From the NCBI GenBank assembly GCA_002238965.1, contig MPNJ01000010.1:78938-142937 (forward strand): a stretch of DNA of 64,000 bases. Reading direction: 5' to 3'. The position numbers and the translations under genes were made by a program. Numbering within the stretch: position 1 is the first letter of the stretch; each line of letters opens with the position of its first letter. The notes under the pieces were generated by a model. It was not told where the DNA came from and did no database searches. It saw nothing but the letters and a program-made list of their open reading frames with translations. Below are positions 52,845-61,250 of this stretch, in pieces. The DNA is from Nitrospinae bacterium bin107. Lineage in GTDB: Bacteria; UBA8248.

Positions 52845-54527
52845 CTAGAAAAGCCCCGTGATTTTGCCGTCGGCGGTGACGTCCATTCCCGCCGAGGCGG
52901 GGGTCTTGGCGAGGCCGGGCATCTGCATGATGTTGCCGGCGATGGCGACAACGAACCCGGCCCCCGCGGACACGTACACCTCGCGCACGTTCAGGATAAA
53001 GCCCTCGGGCGCGCCCGGCTTCTTGGGGTCGTCGGACAGGGAGGCCTGCGTCTTCGCGATGCAGACCGGAAGCTCGCCGTAGCCGAGCCGCGTCAGGGAG
53101 CGCAGGCTGCGTGCCGCCGCCGGCTCGAAGCGCACCGCCCCCGCGCGGTAGATGCGCGTCGCGATGGTCTCGATTTTCTCCTTGAGCGGCATATCGAGCG
53201 GATATAGCGGCGAGTAGGGCGCATCGTTCGCGCAGGCCAGGCCAAACGCCTTCTCGGCGAGTTCGGCTCCTCCCTCGCCGCCTTTTGCGTGGAGTTCGTG
53301 CGCGTGGCAGGGCGCCCCCGCCTCGGTGCAAAGCTCCTTCACGCGCTCTATCTCCGCGTCCGTATCCGAGGCGAAGCGGTTCACGGCCACCACCACGGGC
53401 GCGCCGAAGCCCTTCATATTTTCGATATGGGTGCGAAGGTTCGCGAAGCCCGCCGTGATGGCGTCCACGTTCTCCTCCGCCAGGGCGTCCTTGTCGAATG
53501 GAACGCCCCCGTGAAGCTTGAGCGCGCGGACGGTGACGACAAGCACCACGGCGTCTACGCTCAACCCGCCCGTGCGCGCGGTGATGTTAAAGAATTTCTC
53601 CGCGCCCAGATCGGAGCCGAAACCCGCCTCCACCACCATCACGTCGCCCAGCTTGAGCGCGAGCTTGTCCGCGATGAGCGAGTTCGTGCCGTGGGCGATG
53701 TTGCCGAACGGCCCCCCGTGGACGAAGGCGGGCGAGCCTTCGAGCGTCTGCACCAGGTTGGGCTTGATCGCGTCTTTCAGGAGCAGGGCCATCGCGCCAG
53801 CGGCGTTCAGATCGCCCGCGGTGATGGGCGCGCCCTTTCTGGTGTAGCCCACCACGATGCGCGCGATGCGCTCCTTCATGTCCTGGGGATCGCTCGCGAG
53901 GCAGAGTACGGCCATGACCTCGGACGCCGCCGTGATCATGAAGCCCTCCTCCCTCGGCACGCCGTGCGTCCTGCCGCCGAGACCGACGAGCACATGGCGC
54001 AGCGCGCGGTCGTTCATGTCCAGCACGCGCTTCCAGGTGACGCGGTTCACGTCCAGCGCAAGTTCGTTGCCGTGGAAAATGTGCGCGTCCATGAGGGTGG
54101 AGAGCAGGTTGTGGGCGGAGGTGACCGCGTGGATGTCGCCCGTGAAGTGTAAGTTGATGTCCTCCATCGGCAGCACCTGGGACATGCCGCCGCCCGCCGC
54201 GCCCCCCTTGATGCCGAACACCGGACCGAGTGAGGGCTCGCGCACGCAGATGACGCTTTTCTTGCCGAGCCGCGCCAGCGCCTGGCCGAGCCCCACCGTG
54301 GTGAGCGTCTTGCCCTCGCCCAGCGGGGTGGGCGTCATGGCGGTGACGAGGATGAGCTTGCCGTCAGGGTCGTTTTTGCGGCGTTCCAGCGCGTCCAGTC
54401 CGACCTTGGCCTTGTGCGCGCCGTAGGGTTCTATCTCATCAGCCCCGAGACCGAGTTCTTCGGCGATTTCGGTGATGGGTTTCAGCTTCGCGGCTTGCGC
54501 GATTTCGACGTCCGATGCAATAGCCAT
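52845..54527 (-). CDS. fhs: Formate-tetrahydrofolate ligase
   Basis: ATG 54527 follows GGGAGAGGG and gives a 560-residue protein, the usual family length; upstream in-frame codons are not credible. It joins formate and tetrahydrofolate to 10-formyl-THF at the cost of ATP. The P-loop is MTPTPLGEGKTLTTVGL, followed by VREPSLGPVFGIKGGAAGGG, FTGDIHAVTSAHNLL, FVHGGPFGNIAHGTNSLIAD and VVAVNRFASDTDAEIE, all typical. It appears monocistronic. It feeds one-carbon units to purine and serine/glycine metabolism or recycles formate. Confidence 0.96.
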   Translation of the reverse strand: MAIASDVEIAQAAKLKPITEIAEELGLGADEIEPYGAHKAKVGLDALERRKNDPDGKLILVTAMTPTPLGEGKTLTTVGLGQALARLGKKSVICVREPSLGPVFGIKGGAAGGGMSQVLPMEDINLHFTGDIHAVTSAHNLLSTLMDAHIFHGNELALDVNRVTWKRVLDMNDRALRHVLVGLGGRTHGVPREEGFMITAASEVMAVLCLASDPQDMKERIARIVVGYTRKGAPITAGDLNAAGAMALLLKDAIKPNLVQTLEGSPAFVHGGPFGNIAHGTNSLIADKLALKLGDVMVVEAGFGSDLGAEKFFNITARTGGLSVDAVVLVVTVRALKLHGGVPFDKDALAEENVDAITAGFANLRTHIENMKGFGAPVVVAVNRFASDTDAEIERVKELCTEAGAPCHAHELHAKGGEGGAELAEKAFGLACANDAPYSPLYPLDMPLKEKIETIATRIYRAGAVRFEPAAARSLRSLTRLGYGELPVCIAKTQASLSDDPKKPGAPEGFILNVREVYVSAGAGFVVAIAGNIMQMPGLAKTPASAGMDVTADGKITGLF

Positions 54528-54819
54528 AGACCCTCTCCCGGATCGGCAGTGATGAGTGCAGGGCGGATGAACGCCCCGGAGCAACCTAGCGAGGGGCAAG
54601 GTGAGTGTCAAGAAGAAAGGTAAATGCCGATTGATGAGGGAGGGATTAAAGACCGCGCAGTCCCTCTCCACTCTGCGGTAAACACCTCTTGTATCAGTCG
54701 AAATCACTCTTTCCCTGAGGCCGTATCGGGGCTTCGAGAGAACCCCTCCGCAAGAGGTGGCGCACTCCGGTTCGCCTTGATATTTCCACAATGGATAGAG
54801 TGCAGAACCCGGTTTCGGG

Positions 54820-55899
54820 TTAGTGGGGAGGCAAGGAAATTATCTCGCCGGTTCTTGCCGATTCTTCAATGGCCAATGTGAGCGCCAGCGTCTGCCGGCC
54901 CTCGATAGCGGTCGTGTGAACGCAAGGGGAGCCGGTCGCGAGGTGGTCGAGCCAGGAGCGCGTCTCGTTCGCGATAGGCCCCCAGTAGTCGCCCATGGCC
55001 CAGTCGCCGGACGAGTTGCTCTGCATGAAGAGCAAATTCACATGATGATCGGGAACGTAGGCGTGGGGCACGCCTTTGTCCGTGAACAACAAACTGTCTT
55101 TGTTGTCGACATCCAGGAGAATGGCTCCGTCCTCCCCGAGTACCTCGAAGCGGGCGCTCTGTCCATAGGTTGGATATTTTGCGGGAAGGGCGCAACATAC
55201 ACCGAGGTTTACGACCGTACCGTCCTCGTAGGTAATGATGGACCAGGTAACGTCGTGGGCGGAATAGCCCCATGATTTGAAGATTTTTGCGTTCCCCCTG
55301 GCGAACACTTCCACCGGGCGGATACCCTCCAGAAACCAGCAGGCCATGTCCACATAGTAGGTGAGAACGTCGAGGACCGGCGTTGCGTTCGGTGAGCGCT
55401 TCAGGGGCTCGGCAATCTGGGCTCTTGAGGAGTAAATGCGGGAATTGATTCCCAGTATCTGACCGAGTCGTCCCCTGGCCACCTGCTCCCGGGCCAGCAT
55501 CCAGCGGCGATCATGGCGACGGGAGTATCCGATGCGGAGTTCGACACCCGTTCTTTCCACCGCCTCCACGACCTTGTCCGCATCTTCGAGGGTCAGGGTC
55601 AGGGGTTTTTCGACAAATACGGGCTTGCCCAACTCCAGGGCCTGAAGGATGGCTTCGGCATGATCGTGCTCGGGTGTCGAGACGATGACGGTGTCCACTT
55701 CGGGGTGTGAGATGATCTCGTAGTTGTCTCCCGAGGAGAGATGCGCCGCGACGCTTTCGGCCAGCATATCCGCACGATCGGGCTCCTTGTCCGAAATGGC
55801 GAGAAACCGGACGGACGGGTGACGCGAGGCCATGTTGGCGCGAAGCGTCCCGATGCGGCCCGACCCGATTACGGCGACTCCGAGTTCTTTTTTCAACAT
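54820..55899 (-). CDS. Gfo/Idh/MocA-family oxidoreductase
   Basis: The 359-residue protein starts at ATG 55899 behind GGAGGG. The N-terminal NAD(P)-binding domain has LGVAVIGSGRIGTLRANMAS, VDTVIVSTPEHDHAEAILQA and GKPVFVEKPLTLTLEDADKV, where the E-K-P lysine is the usual catalytic-site residue. The substrate domain includes LRIGYSRRHDRRWMLAREQV and DVLTYYVDMACWFLEG, the latter providing the conserved D..x..H-type helix with variation. Likely substrates are cyclitols or sugars (inositol dehydrogenase-like). No transporter is adjacent. Confidence 0.88.
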   Translation of the reverse strand: MLKKELGVAVIGSGRIGTLRANMASRHPSVRFLAISDKEPDRADMLAESVAAHLSSGDNYEIISHPEVDTVIVSTPEHDHAEAILQALELGKPVFVEKPLTLTLEDADKVVEAVERTGVELRIGYSRRHDRRWMLAREQVARGRLGQILGINSRIYSSRAQIAEPLKRSPNATPVLDVLTYYVDMACWFLEGIRPVEVFARGNAKIFKSWGYSAHDVTWSIITYEDGTVVNLGVCCALPAKYPTYGQSARFEVLGEDGAILLDVDNKDSLLFTDKGVPHAYVPDHHVNLLFMQSNSSGDWAMGDYWGPIANETRSWLDHLATGSPCVHTTAIEGRQTLALTLAIEESARTGEIISLPPH

Positions 55900-56201
55900 G
55901 TTTCATGCCCTCCTGTGCGTGCATCCGGATCGGCGGAATCTCTCAAGAGCGTGGCACTGAATCCGTGCGGCTAAGGCGAGAGCCCCTTCCAGCGTACCCA
56001 GAAATCCGGACAAATCAAGACTGTTTGACGCCTTTCATACATGCTGGATGTCGAGTCATTCTACATTATGCTCCGCTCGAAGGGGGGGATTCATGTCGGT
56101 GCTCTCTACTTGGGGCGGATGCGCATCATCAAGGTGGGATTGATTTAGAGAACTTCAGCCCACAGGCCTCGATCGGGACTGAGTATCAACAAGAAAATAT
56201 A

Positions 56202-56299
56202 TTAACGTACTTTATATGATTTAACGTGAATGAAGGGCATTTTATACGGTCTATTCACGTTATATTGTTGTTTTATCGTGAATGAGATATATTAACGGC
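56202..56299. promoter_or_regulatory. Operator-like array of TTAACGTGAAT half-sites before fic
   Basis: TAACGTGAAT (56222-56231) and ATTCACGTTA (56253-56262) are a perfect 10-bp inverted repeat with a 21-bp spacer. Further partial copies are TTAACGT (56202), TATCGTGAAT (56274-56283) and TTAACGG (56293). The cluster covers the AT-rich promoter zone and runs into the fic start, so a repressor bound here could block both transcription and initiation. The rest of the 55900-56281 gap shows nothing else. Confidence 0.55.
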
Positions 56300-57172
56300 A
56301 TGGCTACTCCGGGACCGGCAAGAGATCGCATAAAAGCTCTCAAGAGAGAGTACGACACCTTGCGCCGGGGCAAGGAATCGCTCCTGGCGATGATCGACGA
56401 GGTGGAAGCGCCCGAGAGCGTCTACAACTCGAACGCGATAGAAAACTCCACCCTATCCCTCGATGAGACCGAAAGAATCCTGCTGGAGCAATCCCTCGCG
56501 CGCGAGGTTAGCGTGCGGGAGGTCTTTGAAGCCAAGAATCTGGCCCGCGTCACCGAATACAAGCGCGCGCGGACGGAGGACAGCGAACTGGACGAGGAGT
56601 TAATACTGCTGCTCCACCGGATGCTCATCGGCGGCATCGACGACGCCATCGCGGGCCGGTTCCGTAGGCAGGGGGAGTATGTGCGCGTGGGCACGCACAT
56701 CGCGCCGGCGCCCGAGCACGTGGAGCGCATGATGGAGAACATCCTCATCGAGTATTCGAGCGATCTGGATTCCTACTGTCTCGACAAGGTAGCCCGTTTC
56801 CACTTGGACTTCGAGACGATTCATCCCTTCTGCGACGGAAACGGCCGCATCGGGCGGGTCATCATCAACTTTCAGCTTTTACAACTCGGCCTGCCGCGCA
56901 TCATCATCCGCAATTCGGACAAGGAGCGTTATTACCAGGCGTTTTCGGATTACAGGGACCGCCGGACGACCCGGACGATGGAGAACATCCTGTCGCTGGC
57001 GCTTCTGGAATCGCTCCACAAGCGAGTGACCTACTTGAGGGGAGAATCGGTCGTGCGACTATCCGACTACATCCGTAAGAGAAGCCTCTCGGCTCCCGCT
57101 ACCACCAACGCCGCCCGCCGCCAGACCATCCCCGCCTTCCGGGAGAAGGGCGTGTGGAAGATCGGGAAGTGA
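56282..57172 (+). CDS. Fic-domain AMPylase, class II (N-terminal inhibitory helix)
   Basis: The protein has 296 residues from ATG 56282, or 290 from ATG 56300; neither has a clear ribosome-binding site. The Fic core motif is ETIHPFCDGNGRIGRVIINF, matching H-P-F-x-x-G-N-G-R-x-x-R with the catalytic His and the phosphate-binding loop. The flap strand lies in FRRQGEYVRVGTHIAPAPEH. An N-terminal SVYNSNAIENSTLSLDE holds the S-x-x-x-E-N inhibitory helix, so activity is self-restrained. The C-terminal region is a winged-helix-like tail (VVRLSDYIRKRSL). Fic enzymes AMPylate protein hydroxyls. The operator array upstream suggests tight control, possibly autoregulation. Confidence 0.92.
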   Translation: MRYINGMATPGPARDRIKALKREYDTLRRGKESLLAMIDEVEAPESVYNSNAIENSTLSLDETERILLEQSLAREVSVREVFEAKNLARVTEYKRARTEDSELDEELILLLHRMLIGGIDDAIAGRFRRQGEYVRVGTHIAPAPEHVERMMENILIEYSSDLDSYCLDKVARFHLDFETIHPFCDGNGRIGRVIINFQLLQLGLPRIIIRNSDKERYYQAFSDYRDRRTTRTMENILSLALLESLHKRVTYLRGESVVRLSDYIRKRSLSAPATTNAARRQTIPAFREKGVWKIGK

Positions 57173-57230
57173 GGGGTGAATCTATATTTTTCCTCATTCG
57201 CAAAGATACAATTTCTCTTGCTTAAATCAG

Positions 57231-57261
57231 AATTCACTCCCCCCCTTGGGGGGAGTGAATT
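57231..57261. terminator. Palindromic C/G hairpin between fic and the sterol reductase gene
   Basis: AATTCACTCCCCCC (57231-57244) pairs perfectly with GGGGGGAGTGAATT (57248-57261), a 14-bp stem. It lies 58 nt after fic and before the convergent gene at 57357, so it may serve as a bidirectional terminator, although only short T and A runs flank it. The CACTCCCCCC core links it to the dispersed repeat family. Confidence 0.5.
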
Positions 57262-57356
57262 TCGAGCCGCGCCTGCCCGGGACTCCGGGTGAAAAACTCG
57301 TGGTATTAGCGGCGAACTCAGGGAGTCTTGAACTCCGATATACTAGCGAAGCGCAA

Positions 57357-58493
57357 TCAATAAATGCCGGGACAGATCCGGTATTTCACCCGCTCCTGAT
57401 ACTCCGCCCACTTCTCGGGGCCGTATTTCTCGGCGCAGTAGGCGTCGTCATAGCGCTGGCGGCAGGTGAAGAACGAGACGATGAAGACGAAGTAGGTCCA
57501 GGCCCAGGGATTCGTGAAGTGGCCGAACACCAGGGCGATGGAGAGGGCGAGGAACCCCTCGCCCATGTAGTTGAAGTGGCGGGCGACGCCCCACAGGCCG
57601 CTGCACAGGATCTTGCGGTCGCCGGCCTGGATGTATACCGGCTCGATGCCCAGAAACTTGCGCTCGGGCCACCTTTTGAACGTGTATTTCTGCAGGTTGG
57701 CGCCACGCCCGATGCCCCACCCGAGCAGGAACAGCGCGGGCGTTCCGATGAGCCAGAAGTTCTTCCACCCCGGCGAGAATCCGGGGTCCGGGTAGGCGGC
57801 CATGCCCCAGAGCGGGAGGATGAACATCCAACCGTAGACCACGAGGCCGCCCCAGAACAGCTTGAAGCCGACGTTCTCGTGGATCAGGTCGTAGGTATAG
57901 AGCTGGACGCGTTCGAAGATGAAGTAGTCCAGCACGTAGAACGTGAAGAACGCCGCATACAGGAAAACGCCCGGGTTGAAGTCCGCGCCGAAGCGCTCGT
58001 AGTGGTACGCGGCGCCCGAGAGGGCGTTCAGCGAGAGCATCGTCCCGCCGACGACGTAGAAGTACATCTTCACGTCGAAGCGGTCGCCCAGGAACGACAT
58101 CTCCCGCGCCCGCCCGTCCCACAGCGCCAGGAGCGGATTCTTCTCCTCCCCCGGCGGCCGGCTGTATACCGCGATGACGGCGAAGATGGTGGTGAAGACC
58201 GTTCCGCCGGCCACGGCGTAAATGGAGGAGCGGTAGAACCAGTCGCGCGGCATTCCGGTGAGCTCGAAAGCCCAGACGATCTCGGCGACTATGAATACCA
58301 GAAGGCCGTTCAGCCGGTATCGGCGGGGTTCACCCGTCTCGACGTCGACGACGTAGCCGGGAACCCATCTTCCCGGCAGAATGAGCTGCGCAACGAAAAA
58401 GGCGGCGAAGACGATCAACGGGGTGAAAAACCCCAAAATCGCTTCTGAGCGTGAAAGTTCGAAAAGGTGGGCGATGCCGAGCCATTCTATCAT
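57357..58493 (-). CDS. ERG4/ERG24-family sterol reductase-like membrane protein
   Basis: The 378-residue protein starts at ATG 58493 and has about nine hydrophobic segments. Its C-terminal third carries the family signature: QKYTFKRWPERKFLGIEPVY, CSGLWGVARHFNYMGEGFLA, then FFTCRQRYDDAYCAEKYGPE and AEYQERVKYRICPGIY. In eukaryotic C14- and C24(28)-sterol reductases and lamin B receptor the same order (G-W-W-G-x-x-R-H-x-N-Y near the NADPH site, R-x-x-x-D-x-x-C-x-x-K-Y-G, Y-x-x-x-V-x-Y-R-I-x-P-x-x-Y) is diagnostic. It should reduce a polycyclic or isoprenoid double bond in the membrane using NADPH. No other sterol gene is in view. Confidence 0.85.
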   Translation of the reverse strand: MIEWLGIAHLFELSRSEAILGFFTPLIVFAAFFVAQLILPGRWVPGYVVDVETGEPRRYRLNGLLVFIVAEIVWAFELTGMPRDWFYRSSIYAVAGGTVFTTIFAVIAVYSRPPGEEKNPLLALWDGRAREMSFLGDRFDVKMYFYVVGGTMLSLNALSGAAYHYERFGADFNPGVFLYAAFFTFYVLDYFIFERVQLYTYDLIHENVGFKLFWGGLVVYGWMFILPLWGMAAYPDPGFSPGWKNFWLIGTPALFLLGWGIGRGANLQKYTFKRWPERKFLGIEPVYIQAGDRKILCSGLWGVARHFNYMGEGFLALSIALVFGHFTNPWAWTYFVFIVSFFTCRQRYDDAYCAEKYGPEKWAEYQERVKYRICPGIY

Positions 58494-58748
58494 TTCCGCA
58501 TACCCTCTCTAGCGGGGATGTGACCGTGAGTGGAAACGGGTGCGGAGGCGGTCGACAACACGCTGCGCGGCAGCCGGGCGCTCGTTCCGCGCCGCCCCGT
58601 GAAATCCGTATATGCCATCCTACGAATCGCCGGATCGATGTCAAGAAATTTTCTGTGCGGGGGGTTTGGGGGGTAAGGACGTACAAGGTGATTAAATAAC
58701 TTTTCCCCCAGGCAGATCGGGGACCAGGAGAGTGAGGAAGCCGGAGGC

Positions 58749-59351
58749 CTAGCTTTGTCCCAACTTAAAAAGGGCCTCGATAAAGCGTTTCGCATGGGGG
58801 GATGCGTTCTGGACTATCTTCGGGTCCAGTTTCGCCAGAATCTCGAAGCCGTGCGATCCCTTGTCATAGCCGCGTTTGGAGGTGTCTCGTGCAGCCCTAT
58901 TAAGGCCATCCAGCACATCATCTTTGGCGACCCGTTCAATCCGGGGATTTTGCGGGAGCGCGTTCTCCCGGTAGTCCTGGCCGTAATAATCCTTTAGCGC
59001 CTCCCTATCGGCCAGAAACCACGATTCCATGATCTCCACCATAAGGTGGCATTGGTCGTCCGTTGCGCCATCGGGTCGTGACCACTCGTCAGGAGCCTCT
59101 TGAAGATGGCGCCATGATCCGGATTGCCGAAATGGTCTCTCGGCATCCACTAGAAGCAGGCTGATTTCCTCCTGGTTGACGTGTGCTATCTTGAATTTGT
59201 CATATGCTTTGTCTCGGCCGCCGCAGGTCACAATTCTGGGCATCATTCCACTCAAACCCGCTTTCTCGATGAAAGTCTTAAAGCCTTCGCGACACGCGCT
59301 TTTCAAATCCCTAGTATCGCCTCCGCCTTCCACGTAGAGCTTGATGCTCAC
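58749..59351 (-). CDS. DUF4276 protein, partner of the adjacent ATPase
   Basis: The start is GTG 59351 (or 59354), which overlaps the ATPase stop in GGTGGTGAGC and has GGAGG upstream. The 200-residue product begins SIKLYVEGGGDTRDLKSACR, with a TOPRIM-like E, then ISLLLVDAERPF supplying the D-x-E pair, and DDQCHLMVEIMESWFLADRE and YDKGSHGFEILAKLDP, the DUF4276 hallmarks. DUF4276 proteins regularly follow RecF/SMC-like ATPases and are suspected nucleases. Function is unproven; translational coupling to the ATPase supports a complex. Confidence 0.85.
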   Translation of the reverse strand: MSIKLYVEGGGDTRDLKSACREGFKTFIEKAGLSGMMPRIVTCGGRDKAYDKFKIAHVNQEEISLLLVDAERPFRQSGSWRHLQEAPDEWSRPDGATDDQCHLMVEIMESWFLADREALKDYYGQDYRENALPQNPRIERVAKDDVLDGLNRAARDTSKRGYDKGSHGFEILAKLDPKIVQNASPHAKRFIEALFKLGQS

Positions 59352-60538
59352 CACCTGTTTCCTCCGATCTCTCCACTCGTCCAAAGCTCTCCCAGCCGGT
59401 ATCGCTCGAGCCACGGTTCGAGTTCTGTTTTATCGAGTCGGTGAAGTTGCGTCGCTCCGTCGGACTTCTCGCAGACGACGATGGCCTCCGGCGTGTCCGT
59501 GAGCGCATCCACGAGAACGTCGGAGTGCGTGGTTACGAAAATCTGGCTGCGCAATGACGCATCGACAAGAAGTTTCGCCACTTTCGGGATGATGTCCGGG
59601 TGCAGTCCGATCTCCGGCTCTTCGATGCAGACGACCGGCGGCGGGTCGGGGTGGCAGAGCACGGCGAGCAGGCAGAGATAGCGCAGGCTCCCGTCCGAGA
59701 GCCGCGTGGCGGGCACGGGGTGTTGCAGGCCTTCTTCGTGGAAGAATATCTGCACTTCGCCGGTGGTTATGGCGGTGGCGACATCCTCGACCGATTGATA
59801 AAAGGTTTTCAAGCGCTCCAGTATCTCACGCTTTACGGGAGGACGGTTCAACAAATCGTCCAGCACCAAAGCGAGGTTCGAGGCGTCCTCGAGAAGTCCG
59901 TCTTTCGGCAGATCGGTTCGCCCCGGACTGCGCGGCGGCTCGCCGTGCTCGAAATTCCATTCGCGATAGAAGCGCATTCGCTCGAACGCATCGGCCAGAT
60001 AGCTCAACTCGGGATAAGAGTCGGGGTCCCGCCGCTGTGATAGAATCGACTGGTCATGCTTCATGTCTTTAGGACGTCTTCTTCTTCGGGACTCCTCTTC
60101 GATGAGAACGTTGAGCACCGGGTTGCCGCCTCGATAGCGGTAGTAGAAAAACGGGCTTTTTTCGTCGATTACCGATTTCTCATTCTCAATAGCCTCGTCC
60201 CTGAGCCAGAAACCCGATTCGGCATCCGTGAAGGACAGGCGATATCTGAGCGGCTGTTGTCCCTGTGGATATTCGACGGCGGCGTCCATGGTCGCTATGT
60301 TGGGTCCGTGAGTTCCCTTCCAGAGCCAATGGCGAACGCCTCCTCCCGTCCGAATCGGCGCTTGAATATCCCTGGGCGCCGCCGCGAGGAGCGAGAGCGC
60401 TTCGATGAGGTTCGACTTCCCGGAAGCGTTCGGCCCGATGAGGACGTTCAGCGGCTCTAAAGGAAACTCCTCGGACGAAGGGCCATAGGAGAGTATGTTC
60501 TCCAGGCGGATCGTTCGGATGAACCTCCTGCCTTCCAT
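59348..60538 (-). CDS. AAA ATPase (AAA_21/RecF-like), partner of DUF4276
   Basis: ATG 60538 follows GGGGGAG at 8 nt. The 396-residue protein has FIRTIRLENILSYG and Walker A LNVLIGPNASGKSNLIEAL at the N terminus, a central helical region (about residues 125-240), then the signature RLSDGSLRYLCLLAVL, Walker B PVVCIEEPEIGLHP and a switch IFVTTHSDVLVDAL. This is the SMC-like ATPase head found in many two-gene defence or toxin modules. Its GC content is close to the genome background, unlike the AT-rich pair at 36060. Confidence 0.9.
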   Translation of the reverse strand: MEGRRFIRTIRLENILSYGPSSEEFPLEPLNVLIGPNASGKSNLIEALSLLAAAPRDIQAPIRTGGGVRHWLWKGTHGPNIATMDAAVEYPQGQQPLRYRLSFTDAESGFWLRDEAIENEKSVIDEKSPFFYYRYRGGNPVLNVLIEEESRRRRRPKDMKHDQSILSQRRDPDSYPELSYLADAFERMRFYREWNFEHGEPPRSPGRTDLPKDGLLEDASNLALVLDDLLNRPPVKREILERLKTFYQSVEDVATAITTGEVQIFFHEEGLQHPVPATRLSDGSLRYLCLLAVLCHPDPPPVVCIEEPEIGLHPDIIPKVAKLLVDASLRSQIFVTTHSDVLVDALTDTPEAIVVCEKSDGATQLHRLDKTELEPWLERYRLGELWTSGEIGGNRW

Positions 60539-60669
60539 GGTCTACTCCCCCAAGTTCGTTTCAGGCGCATCTCACGCATTCAATAGCTCAGGATATCATG
60601 AAAAACATATAACCCACTCGCCGCGCCGTTCACAATCGCCGCGTCGCCTCTTTCCTCGTCCCCTAAGCA

Positions 60670-60689
60670 GGGCGGTTCGCGAACCGCCC
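60670..60689. repeat. Perfect 20-bp palindrome, REP-like
   Basis: GGGCGGTTCGCGAACCGCCC is self-complementary along its full length. Motifs of this kind (GGGCGGTTCGCGAACCGCCC flanked by C and TACGGG) are frequent intergenic repeats in GC-rich bacteria. It lies in the gap between the ATPase and kbl. Confidence 0.5.
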
Positions 60690-60767
60690 CTACGGGATGC
60701 CGGGCAAGACCACTCCAGCGTGAAGGGCGAAACCGAACCTGCGGGCGATTCCTCGATCTTCGGGCGT

Positions 60768-60940
60768 GAACCACTCCCCCCTTGAGGGGTCGGGCAACCC
60801 CAGGGGAATGCCCGATGAAAAAGCCCTCGACTAGAGCAACCCCCCTGCCCCCCCTTGTCAGGGGGGGGTAAAGGCAGCTTCCTCTCGCAAGGGGAGGGTG
60901 GAAGAAAAGCCCCCCTGGTAAGGGGGGTGGGGGGTTCACG
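60768..60940. repeat. C/G-tract repeat cluster between the ATPase gene and kbl
   Basis: GAACCACTCCCCCCTTGAGG (60768-60787) repeats the sequence at 7581. A hairpin TCGGGCA/TGCCCGA follows, then AAGCCC..CTAGAGCAACCCCCC, which repeats the unit at 7491, and several more G/C tracts with inverted symmetry. The 60539-61250 gap otherwise holds no credible gene. Confidence 0.5.
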
Positions 60941-61250
60941 GCAGAGAGGGGTCGGAAGGTTGTTTTCCCTCGTCCCTCGATACGGCGCGCGAGCCCGCCT
61001 GCTCGGGATAAGGGAGGGGCGTCGCCCCATATCCCTCATCTGGCGTACTCCGCCTTGATGCGGCATAATGAGGGCATCTTGTTCGAGAAAGAACCAAAGT
61101 TCCGCCGTCGGCCCCGCTGATGATATCCGTCGCGCGCGAACCGGGGGCCGAATCGATACGGTTCGCGGCGATCTTCGGAGTGAATCCCGGTATGGGCCAT
61201 ATTACGCCGCTCCCCGCGCCGCCCGGCCTTCGGGCCTCGAGGGCCGCCCC

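Noticed and set aside
56202..56299. Small CRISPR array upstream of fic
   Set aside because: Units are only about 10 bp, irregularly spaced and in both orientations; no cas genes. An operator array fits better.
57246..58448. 400-codon plus-strand frame opposite the sterol reductase
   Set aside because: Antisense shadow: Val/Glu/Arg/His-rich without motifs, while the minus strand has membrane spans and a family signature.
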